Program-made: the position numbers and the translations under genes
Part shown: positions 1 through 11,300 of the stretch, in pieces
Layout of the letters: each line of letters begins with the position of its first letter
Numbering within the stretch: position 1 is the first letter of the stretch
NCBI GenBank assembly: GCA_905331475.1
Contig: CAJNYU010000498.1
Location: forward strand, 1 to 64,000
Length of the DNA: 64,000 nucleotides
Direction of reading: 5' to 3'
DNA from: Rotaria socialis
Lineage: Eukaryota > Rotifera > Eurotatoria > Philodinida > Philodinidae
The notes under the pieces: model-generated
Seen by the model: the letters and a program-made list of their open reading frames with translations, nothing else
Told to the model about the DNA's origin: nothing
Database searches by the model: none

Positions 1-110
1 CATTCTTTTCAAGTCGAAGCCTTTAACTATACCCAATAGAATATATTATATAGATGACACGACCAATCAATAAAATATTTTTCTTTTATAGCTGAATTAG
101 GGCACTACAT

Positions 111-192
111 GATCACGATCACGCGTGAATCACGCGTGATCGTGATCGTGCATGATTGCATATATTTTTCGTGATCGTGATCGTGATCGTGA
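111..192. repeat. 18-bp palindrome plus CGTGAT tandem repeat
   Basis: Bases 111-128 and 130-147 are a perfect inverted repeat (18-nt arms, 1-nt spacer) built from GATCACG/CGTGATC units with a central ACGCGT. A short AT-rich spacer follows, then about four further copies of CGTGAT at 170-192. The unit is itself half-palindromic, so the whole block can fold into alternative hairpins. Function unknown. Confidence 0.8.
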
Positions 193-1349
193 GTAAAAAT
201 ATCAATCACGCAGTACACTAGTCAGTCGTATTATTGGACGAAACCAGTGTCTCAAGTGTAACTACAGAGGTGCAAGAATACAATTATAAAAATTGAGCCT
301 TTGAAAACTGAACGGAATTCAACTGGAATATCTTATTAGGTTTTTAGATCGTCAGTTAAGAGTTGTTATGACTCTCAGTTTTGTAAGAAAAAATAATAAC
401 ATATCAGAGTCCTGTTGTGAAAATGATAATTCGCATCGACAGAAATGTTTTGAAAGAAAAATAATTATTAGACGCAATATCATACAGTGGAGTATAAAAT
501 TCAGCTAATCTGCGTTTTTGTTCATAAATTTGTAACTATTATAAAGAATACTTTGAACCAAGCATACAGTTTATTTAAATAGCATGAGAAGTAGAGAGAT
601 AAGAAGCCAAAAGATCAGAAATGTTTTAAAGTGTTTGTCTGAACTTTAAATAGTGGTAATATAAATGTTATGATAGAACTGTAAGACCACATATGTACTT
701 ATAAATATATAATAGCTACAGTAACCTTTAGTCGATTCGCAACGAATTCTTAATCTATTAAGAATGGATTGAAATGAAATGTAATGAAAGATAATGGGTG
801 CGACGCTATAACTCACCTTTTTATTGATTATGCGAATTTTTCTATGATTTTGGTCAATGTTTTTAGTAGTTATTAACATCAACTAGAAACATGCCTGTGA
901 AATGTTGTCCTTTACTAGCATGCGTAGTATAGCATTGTGTCTATATATAACTTATTTCTCCGTAAAAGAAAGGCAGACATTACCGATGAAGAACGGAAAA
1001 GAAAAAAGCCACAAATAGTTTAGGCGTATCCCAAATGTAACACAGTAGAGAAGTAGAACAGAGAAGATACAATAGTACAGAACGGAGAACGAGAGAACGG
1101 CTGTAGATGACAAGTCAATGATCATTGAGTCACAGCTAACTGACAATGTTCTTGCTAACATCGAACGCATCGGCAACTAAGTTTCGACTTGCAAAATTGT
1201 TGTAAATAACTGATAGGAATCTTAGTGTGGATGGAGTTACGCTTTGTTGTAATCCTTGATAGCGTAAGATCAGATCATTTATGCACACCAGAAGCAGGTT
1301 GTCCAGAAAGTCATAAGCACTTACGAAATGTCTATAGTCCTCTATCTAA

Positions 1350-1860
1350 TCGTTTTTGTGTACTCAAAAAAAAAAGAGTACACTATAGAATCGGTCAGTG
1401 TGTCCGACCGTCCGTCCGTCCGTTTATTCGATAACTCTTCACAATTACATTCGATTGAGCTGAGATTTTGTGCACAGAATTGTCTCATCAATATCTAGGT
1501 GGAGTTCGAAGATGAGAAGGATCTGTGAAGAAATGGCTGAGTTATCGAAAAAAATTGTCATTTTTGATCAGACCATCTCTGAGGAGGGGTACAGGGATTT
1601 TTCAAAAATAACTTCTTTTTCTCAGAATTATCCACAACATATATATATCGACTCAGTTTTTAACGCTGATTCTAAATCTGATATTAGTTTTGAACTAAAT
1701 CGTAGCTCTCTAACGAAACATCGCCTGAAAAACGTCTCAAAATGCACAAAAACTGCATCCAGAAATCAAATTGCCTAGTTTCTCATGATAATTTTCGTGT
1801 TCAGACATTCTAGAATGACTCATATGTCCCATGTACTTTTTGCAGTACACATAACTCTCG
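1350..1860. repeat. Possible decayed mobile element bounded by hairpins
   Basis: The left side has a hairpin with 8-nt arms (GTGTACTC / GAGTACAC) around a poly-A loop, followed by tandem GTCC/GTCCG units at about 1400-1425. The right side, near 1838-1848, has a similar but imperfect GTACTTTTTGCAGTAC hairpin in the opposite sense. The body has a more even base composition than its flanks. This could be a TIR or Helitron-like remnant, but no target duplication was found. Confidence 0.3.
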
Positions 1861-2605
1861 GATGAAATCCGAAGTTTACACATTTTTTTATCTTCGATAG
1901 ATTTTCGCAGCGCAACGTTAATAGAAGTAACTCTACAAATTTTGTTTTGTAAAAATCTTTTTATTTAATGTCATAGTATAACAAGTATACAAATATTAGA
2001 TAATGAAAATCTTATCTTGAACGTGCAGATTTATTTGCTCACGTCAGAACAAAATATACTTGCCTGTATACCTTCTTTTTTAGAGCATTTAAAGATATTT
2101 TTAAATATCTACCAGGTGGACTTAAATAGCGTTGTAATAGAATATTTAGCAAACGTTTTAATGCATTCAGAATTATTCGAAGAAAAAGATTTCGCAAAAA
2201 AATGACGCTAATAATCATTTTCAGAAAACTAAATAGATGTTCTTTTTCATTAAAAAGTTTTCAGCGATGCCTTTTTTCTGGGCAACTGTGTTTCTAATTA
2301 CTAGATTAATGAAATGAAACGAATAGGTCATTCACTTAATCATTGCAGAAACAATGAAAAGAATTGCCTACATCAGGGGGTAGATAAAGTATTTGACATT
2401 TCAAGTCGAAGAATATAACCTGCATTTTAATATTCTTCCCTTCGTGGCCACACGTTAACTGCAAAAACTTTAATCTGACCATCTAATCTCTACCCTTCAC
2501 AATTTTATCTTTGGTTACATCATGTAGATTGCAGCGTTCGAATATAAGATTTACCTGCATTTTGTTAACGTTACGACATCGTCAAAATTTGTCTAACTAT
2601 TAAAT

Positions 2606-4690
2606 ATGGAGGCACGCCACCCGTTAGAACCTTTATCACCTGTGGAATTGGAACGTGTAATAAAATTATTGAAAGCAGGGAATGATAAAGTAACTCCGAC
2701 TACACGATTTGTATCCATTAGTCTACGAGAACCACCAAAAGAAAAGATACTCAATCCAACAAATGAATTACTTTCACGTGAAGCTGATGTTGTTCTTTTC
2801 GATAACGGAACAAATTCATGTTATGAAGCGTCCGTTTCACTTGAAGGCGAAGGCAGTATTCTATCATTTGAACATATTCCTGGTGTACAACCAACAATGA
2901 CTGCTGACGAGCAAGTTGAATGTGAACAAGCTGTACTTCGGTCTGTTGAATTTCAAGGATTAGTTCGTGAACATTATGGCGTCAATGATATCAATCTAGT
3001 TATGGTTGATATATGGTCAGCTGGTTATTATGGAAAAGAAGAAGAACGTACACGTCGATTGGCAAGACCTCTATGTTTTGTCCGATCAGATCCAACAGAC
3101 AATGGATATGCACATCCCATTGAAGGTTTACGACCAGTTGTGGATCTTAATTTAAGCAAGAGAAAATAAAGGCAAATTTTCGAACAAAAAAATATATTTG
3201 CTTTTCTTTCTAGTGGAAGTTATACGCATTGATCAATATAAACATTATCCTCTACCTCCGCTCAATTGTAATTACTCATCAGATAGAGTAACTGATACTC
3301 GTCAAGATATTCGACCATTAGAAATTATTCAACCTGAGGGTCCAAGTTTTCAAGTCAATGGTAATCAAGTATCATGGCAAAAATGGTTCTTTGTTATTGG
3401 TTTTACAATACGGCAAGGCTTAGTTCTTCATAATATTACATATGACAATCGATCAGTATTGTATCGAGCAGCTCTAAGTGAAATGGTTGTACCTTATGGT
3501 GATCCAGCTGAACAGCAAGCACGAAAGAATGCTTTTGATTGTGGTGAATATGGAATTGGTTCTTGCACAAATAGTCTTGAACTTGGTTGTGATTGTCTCG
3601 GTCATATAAAATATTTCGATGGTAATATTTTTGCAAGTCGAGGTGAATTATTAGTTATCAAAAATGCAATTTGTCTTCACGAAGAAGATTATAGCATTTT
3701 ATGGAAGCATACCGATCGACGATTCAAAAAACCTGAAGTAATAGGCAGAACAAAAAGTCATCTATTTTAGAAAATGACGTTGAAGTTTTTTAAAATAGGT
3801 TCGACGTAGTCGACGACTCGTTATTTCAAGTATAGCAACAATTGAGAATTATGAATATGGTTTTTATTGGTAAATATTTATTTTTTAAATTCTATTTTTT
3901 TTAATGAAATAACTTTATTTCTAGGTATTTATATCAAGATGCTAGCATTCATTTTGAAATTAAATTAACTGGCATTCTTTCATTAGGAACATTACCACCT
4001 AATATTAAATCTCCATATGGTCCATTGATTGCTCCTCAATTATATGCGCCCAATCATCAACATTTCTTTAATATGCGTCTTGATTTAGCTATTGATGGTA
4101 GCAAGAATACAGCCTATATGATTGATATTGAAGCTGATCCAGATGACGTTGAACATAATCCGTATCATAATGCGTTTCAAGCAAAAAAAATTTGTCTTGA
4201 AACAGAAAAACAAGCACGCAGCCATTTATCTTTAGAAAAAGGGCGATCGTGGAAATTCGAAAATAGTTCTGTTCTCAATAGTCTTGGTGAACCAACTGGT
4301 TATAAATTACATCCAGGAGAAAACTGTATACCGTTTGCTTCATCCAATGCATGGTGGCGTAAACGAGCTAGTTTTGTTGATTATCATGTATGGATAACAC
4401 CATATAACGAAAAGGAAATGTTCGGAGGAGGAAACTATCCGAATCAAAGTCAAGGTGATGATGGTTTATTGAAATATACTGAACAAAATCGTCCAATTGT
4501 TGATACAGATATTGTACTTTGGTATACATTAGGTGTTACACATATACCGAGACAGGAAGATTATCCTGTTATGCCTGCTACTGTTGCAGGCTTTTCTCTT
4601 AAGCCCAATGGATTTTTTGATATGAACCCATCGAATGACATTCCGAAGCAGATTAAAAAAATGACGGAAAATTGTTGCGAAAATAAATGA
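2606..4690 (+). CDS. Copper-containing primary-amine oxidase (4 exons)
   Basis: This is a copper/topaquinone amine oxidase, which deaminates primary amines to aldehyde, ammonia and H2O2. Exons 2606-3155, 3214-3737, 3799-3869 and 3925-4690 join in frame to 636 residues. Tyr376 in T-I-E-N-Y-E-Y is the topaquinone precursor. Asp292 in FDCGEYG is the expected catalytic base. His426 and His428 (HQH) and His588 (THIPR) are the expected copper ligands. The family-typical motifs SEMVVPYGDP and LKPNGFF are also present. Intron 1 begins with GC, not GT, and is needed for the frame (VDLN-L-M-EVIRID). There is no signal peptide or membrane segment; the protein begins almost at the family's HPL-x-PL-x-x-E motif, unlike secreted animal AOC proteins. 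Length and residue spacing resemble bacterial enzymes of about 640 residues. Cytosolic or peroxisomal location is inferred. The start is the first ATG in frame. Confidence 0.95.
3156..3213 (+). other. Non-canonical GC-AG intron in the amine oxidase gene
   Basis: The exon before ends in A and the intron opens GCAAG and closes TTTCTAG. Removing it restores the conserved stretch VVDLN...EVIRID. The upstream frame otherwise stops at 3167-3169. No in-frame GT donor gives this continuity. Confidence 0.8.
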
Positions 4691-5337
4691 TTCAACTCTT
4701 GTTTTTTTGTAACAAATTAATAAATGATTTCTTTTCTGTCTTTTGCTATCTTAATCTATTCCGGTTAGTATCATTATTACAGCTGTTAATGCTTTTTGTT
4801 ACATCAAACGAAATAAAAGCGATCGATATAAATGCGTACAATGATAATGTTAACAACAGCGACAGCTACTCTCTTATTTTGTTCTTCTTCTTCTTCTTCT
4901 GCGATTGTTGGCTCTGTTGCATGACAGAGGATAGAACCTCGTTATTGATGTAATAAGAAAAAAAGAAGCAAGAAAAAAAAATACGAAGTCTTTGGGACGA
5001 TCGGGATAAAGAAAAATGTGGGAAAAGACGGAAGAGCAAGTAAAAAGAACTGAGATGGAAGGGCAAGCACACACTATTTGTGGACGTTAAAAGCACAGAA
5101 CACGAAGAAAGAGCAAAGGAAAGAAAGAAAGAAAACGAAGCAACAGTAAGGTCGGAGAAATTTTTCTTATAATAATGCCCATATAGACTACTCTAGTAGG
5201 AAGAACGAGAAGAGAAAGACAATCGCGAACACGCGCAAGCCTTCTCATTGAGCAATATGTGACAACAGTGTGCGAATTCACACAGATAGTTATATATTAA
5301 AATCTTGCCGATCAATGCCGCTAGTTTCATCGTTATT
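4691..5337. other. Intergenic, with TTC tract and purine-rich stretch
   Basis: No coding signal. It holds a short TTC tandem tract near 4885-4900 and a strongly purine-rich plus strand from about 4955 to 5130. AATAAA near 4720 could end the amine oxidase transcript. The remainder is presumably the promoter and leader of the calcium-channel subunit gene. Confidence 0.5.
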
Positions 5338-8300
5338 ATGATGATTTATAGGTGGATTATTTGTATTTTATTCTTATCTATTCACATTAAATATGGACGA
5401 GCTCAAGGATCAGCTTTTCGGGATATTCCAAATGTATACTTCACGAATTTGTCAGCTGTATCTTCAACGTAAATAAATTGTTTTTTTTTAAAATTCTGTT
5501 GAAAATAAAAAAGAAACGTTCATCTACTTTCTTCCGCTTTGTTTTAATAGAGCCTCGCCACTTACGGCAAAAACAACTCAATATATTCGTGATCAATTAG
5601 TTCTTCTAACGGAACACTTTCAATCAATATCATTACGCAGTACAGATCGCGTTATGCGTAAAATATATATGCAATCATTAGACACATTTCTTATTGACAA
5701 ACGTAATTTAACTCAGCTTGTTAGAGAAATGGCTAATTATACAAACCGTGCTATTATGAAAAAATTAGAAGCTATTCGAACTTTAGTCACTATAACTGAA
5801 CAATCATATCGTCGATTTGCTGAAACCGATGAAAAAACTCGCAATGCTACTGCGCAATATATGCTGGTTAGTTTTATTTGTTAGTATCTTCAGAAAATAG
5901 ATAAAATTTTTATTCTTATTTTTCAGCAACATGGTTATTTAAGTTCCAAAGATGTTCATAATGTAACAATAAATAGTACATATGAAGATTCTTCACTTAG
6001 AACAACGATTGACGGATTAAATAATGACAATGTTGATAGATCTGTAACTGGTGGAACAACAACACCATTATCATATACAAAAGCTACAAGTGAAGCGTCA
6101 ACTGACTCTGACACTGAAGAAGAGTGAGACTGTTTGTTTTTCAAAATCAACAGTTTTTTTCTTTTTTCAATTTTTAGTGTATTAAAAAAGAAATTATTTA
6201 TTCAATCAAAAAAACATTTCGGTGGTGCCTTTGTTAATATAACACATAGTACAGTTCATGTACCAACAATTATTTATTCATTAAGTAAGTTGAAAAAAAC
6301 AAACAAATTATTCAAATTTAATGGATTGATTTTAGATCAAGAAATTCTCTTAACTGCTAACTGGTCGTATAATCTTAATCAAGCATTTATTGATAATTAT
6401 AATCATGATCCTGAATTAACGTGGCAATATTTTTGCAGTCAAACAGGCCTTTATCGTGTATGGCCAGGTCATATGTGGGATTATCCCGAAGGCGATTCGG
6501 ATAAATTAGATTTATTCGATTGTCGTGTGCAAAATTGGTATATTCGAGCAACATCATCTCCACGTGATGTTATTATTTTAATTGATGCGAGCGGTTCAAT
6601 GACTGGATTAAAAAAATCGATTGCAGTACAAACCGTTGAAACGATATTGGATACCTTATCGGATGATGATTTTGTTCAAATAATTAAGGTAACATAAATG
6701 ATGATGAAATGGAGAATAGACTTGTTTTTCTGTGGTTCCTGTTAGAATGAAGTCACCGATGAGTCTTAGAGATATTTCAAGAAACTACTAACCGTTTTAT
6801 TTCTCAAACGATAGTGTGAGTGAAATCATGGATTGTACGGGCATCATTTAGTAAAATCTCCGAATGCCCTACGGCGTCGCCTCGACGTTCTTCGCAATAG
6901 ATAACAGCAACTGAAATGTTATTTAAAGGCAGAAAAACAATGGTGTCCTTTCAACTTCATTTCATTGAAAAAGGACTATCATTTAGTTTTCTTTTTTGAT
7001 TTTTAGTTTCAAGAAAATGCAGCATTTATTGATGATTGCTTCCAAAGTGGACTTGTTCAAGCGACAGTTGAAAATCGACATGTATAAAAGAAATTTTATT
7101 TTCATGGTCATTATGTTTTTTGTTTTTTTTATTGTGTGTAGAAATTTCGCACATCAGTCAATACTGGCATTGAAACAAAAGATATTGCAAATTTTACTCG
7201 AGCACTCAATATGGCGTTTGATTTATTAGACAATGCGCGCATGAAAATCGCTCGTACCGAAAATGCCAAACTCATATGTCAATGCCATTATCTGCAAACT
7301 GACAATCAAACTGAAACGCAACGAGATGCATTTTGTCCGTCAGATCTACACGGTTTGAATAGCATGAAAATAAAATGAAAATAAGTTTCTTGCATATTTT
7401 TCTGTTTTATAGGAAAACATCATGCAAGAGAAGAACCGATATTTTTAGATAGCACTGGTTGCAATAAAATGATAATGATCGTTACTGATGGAGCAACGGA
7501 AACAGCGTTGAACGTTTTTCAAAGTCGTAATTGGTATCCAAATAATGTCTCAACATGTCACCCGATCGAAGTAAATATATTCGAAAAAAAATATCGTTAT
7601 TTGTTTTTATTTATTTTTCTTTCTGTAGACAAGAGTATTTACATATATGATTGGAAGAGAATTAGGAGATCCAAAACATATTAAATGGATGTCATGCGCC
7701 AATAAAGGTATGATTATTTGATGGACTTGTCTTTTTTTGTTCTCTACGAAAGAAAACGATGATAGTCAAATGATTGACTTTTTTGTTTCATACCAGAGTC
7801 AGCAAGGCATCATTAAGAGCTTTGCGAATACTCTAGAGGCAAACTAAGCGTGAACAAGCAGATTTCTAGTGCTTATTAAGATCAGTTGATATCACTGTAG
7901 CACATTAGCAATATGAAATGTAACTAGTAAATGGTTGGAAGTTTCCGGAGGCCATCGGAAGCTATTAGGAATCATTTAAAAACAATCTCTAATGAATGCT
8001 AATAATAATGTTTGAATTGACGTGTTTTGCTTCCCTTCGTGTTGTTAATCGTTGCTGCGAGCATTCAGTCAGTAAACTTCCACGATTCATAAATGTTCGA
8101 TTTAGATATTTTAAAGTTAATGAAGAAATTTTTCTAACCCGAAATTCGGATTATTTTGATAAAAATAGAATATTAAAATATTCTGAAAATTTAAGCTCAA
8201 AAGAATGTTTTCTTCGGCAGATATTGAATTTCCAAAAAATAAATCTTATTCCATGGCTGATTTGAGAATCTCTTGTTGTTTTCAGAAATTCAATATTTTG

Positions 8301-11300
8301 TGAAGGAAACATTGTTTTTAGGCAAAATGTTCAAGTCATTCTATTCCCATATCGCCATTCAATTCCTTCGTACATGTCAAGCTTAAAAAAAGGAAATAAT
8401 TCGTCGAGGATTGTAAACAACAAACTCTAGTTGATAAAAGATCGATTTTAAAAGAATTATAACAACTTTTAAGTCGAACGGAAAAAATTTTAAAATCTTT
8501 CTTTTCTCTCCAGGTTATTATGCACATGTATCAACATTGGAAGATATTCAAGAGAACGTTGAAGATTATATCCCTGTAACAGCACGTCCAATAGCCATGT
8601 ATAATGATCATGTAACTGTATGGAGTAGTGTTTTTCTTGACGTTGAACGAACGTTACCAATAAAAACATATAAATGGTTCCCATTTAAATTATCTGATTT
8701 GTCCATGTCGATGGATGAATTTAAAAATAAATCAAAAGTAAGACGATATTTTCTGAGTCAATAGGAAAACATTTTCTTATTTTAAAGCCTGTTCATTTGA
8801 TGATTTCAATTGCTCAGCCTGTACTTAATCCACCGCAAGACGTATGTTCAATTAAATATCAGGATATGAATTTTGAAATGTGGCTGATTTAATTTTCTGT
8901 TTTTTAGAAACAAGATGAAAATATTCTATTGGGTGCTGTTGGCGTTGATATTCCAGTCAAACTCTTACAAGAATTTTCACCCAAATATCGGGTATGTCTG
9001 ATTGTGTTTGAAATATGTTTCAAAAACAAACAGTTCAATTATAGCTTGGTGTTCACGCTTATTCATTTATGATTAATCATAATGGTTATTTAATGTTTCA
9101 TCCGGATTTACGACCTGTGGTATGTATATTCTACTCATTGTCACGCACAATGTACCTTACGAGAAAATAATCATCATCATAAACTCGTTAGTTTAACACA
9201 ATGACAAGTCCTACTCAACGAAATACATCCAAAAAAATGACTTACTTTTGATGGGGGTTTGCTTTAGAAAACATGACAGTCGATATTTCAGATCTTAAAA
9301 GTGTTTGCTGTTGCTATTTTAAAGAATTCGATTTCGAAAAACATTAGCAAGAGATCCCAGTTGAGTTTTGCGATTTTTTTTATTATTATTTGGATTTTAA
9401 CTGATGATTGCTATTAAAATTCATTTCGTGACTCTATATAAATGGCACATACTAAAAGAATCTCTTTGCAAATAGCAACTGATTTTCAGCAATGAAAGTC
9501 GTGTTGATGGATCTACAAAAGCTATTGAGGTCTGAAACAATCGGAAAAACAAAACAAAAAATGTTCCAGACATCAGAATACTCTAATTTATATTCATCTC
9601 ATGGTTGATTACAGTATGAGTAACAAGAAAGTTTACACCCACATCCTTCGCTGGCAACTGCTCTAGATCCATTATCATATTATCAAGGTTTCTGTTTGCC
9701 TCTATGGATTTATTTCTACTATTGATATTCGTTGTCAGTCAGCATTGAATTCAATGTCAGATGAGAATTATAATTATCGGATTGTCGTAAGAATAATTAT
9801 ATCAAAAGGAAAAAAAAACAATATGAATCTGTTGAATTTCGATTCATAAAATTTTATTACTTTATATCTTTAGAAATATTTTGCTGCCTAATTAATATCT
9901 CATATCGATCTGACAGATACAAAAAAAAGAATACATCAAACTACAATGAATGTAAAGACCGTTGCTTGAATACTCCGGAAATTACTTCCGATGTTTGTTT
10001 TTCACTTTCTAATGGCTACTAAAAATAGTTAGACTAGATATACATATTACTATTCTAATATTTCACACTCCAAATGACTAACCTTACTAGTCTCTGATTA
10101 TTTATTTTACAATCACTTCTTCTCTTTTTTTTATAGTTGGGTCCATATCGTAAACAAAATTATCATTCAATTGATTTGGATATGGTTGAAATTCCTGATA
10201 ATTTAATGCATTTTGTACATGTAAGCTTTTGAAAATTTGTTTAAATCGATTGTAAAAAGGCGTCTCCTTTCTTTCTACTAGCCTTTACCACTCAGCAAAA
10301 TTCAACAAGTAAAATCAATTGAATCGTATTGAAATTTGTAATTATTTTTCACGTGTATATTTATAGATTCGTAAAGATATGATACAATCAAATGAATATC
10401 ACGAATCAGCTCGAGTCAAAAAGCATTTCGATGATATGGTTGATAAAATAATTGTTAACATAAATAGATTATTTTATTTTCTGTTGGTTTCTAGAGAAGA
10501 ATAGAAGCAGTTGAACAACGATATTTTTATGCAACATTAGGAGATAAGGAATCAAATCCGTTTAGGTATGAAATTAATTTAACAACAAACTATTTTTCTC
10601 TATTTTATTATTTATTTAGTTTGGGTATTGCTGTTCGTTTTCCTTATGGTGAATTTGACATTCGAACAACAGATCCTCAAACTGACAAAGTTGAAATAGG
10701 TTTGATAAGGAAATTTCTATGTGCACAATAATCAATTTCTTCATGTTTAGCTCTTCGTTTCATTCTACAACGAAATGTTCGTATTGCTGATTGGATCTAT
10801 TGTAATTCAACAGCTGAAGATAATATTGGCGATACTGAAGAATCATTTCGTGGTTATCTTAAAGAAAAAATTCAAACTAAACGAATCAAATCGTGTATGT
10901 ACTTTTGCGAATAAATGAACTGAAATCTTTCTATATCGTTCGTTTGATTAAAAGAGCCGAAAGAATTTTGAAATTCCCGAGTAGCCGACGATTATTATGT
11001 ATTCACATCATATCAAAGTTGCGAATAATTTCACAATGAATTTTGGCACCGAGAGCTCAACTAAATAGATCTCATGTGATTTTTCATTCATTTTCTTTTT
11101 TTCTACCATACGTAGTGACACTTTCGAATTGTGAACATTCTTTGGAAGAATACTGTCAATTGGTTTGTGTCGAATATATTTCGCGACAATCTTATACTTT
11201 ATGAAGTGCATTTAAATCGATTCAGATGCTACTCTCGAGTCTTTCAAAGCTCTTCTGATTCTCTTGATCATTCAAAAACTTGAGAATAAATTTCTTTTAG

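Larger units (their letters stand above)
1..2605. other. Non-coding 5' region, no gene recognised
   Basis: I see no coding region with recognisable protein character or plausible splice continuity here; the short open frames are AT-rich and low in complexity. It holds a palindromic CGTGAT repeat near 111-192 and a stretch around 1350-1860 with hairpins and GTCC tandem units that looks like a decayed mobile element. The last few hundred bases are presumably the promoter and 5' leader of the amine oxidase gene that follows. Confidence 0.6.

Noticed and set aside
170..192. Short tandem CGTGAT considered as telomeric or CRISPR-like repeat
   Set aside because: Too short, no spacers, and not a known telomere unit; the genome is eukaryotic.
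4866..5281. Several minus-strand frames rich in Phe/Ser/Arg
   Set aside because: They arise from the purine-rich low-complexity plus strand; no domain or splice support.
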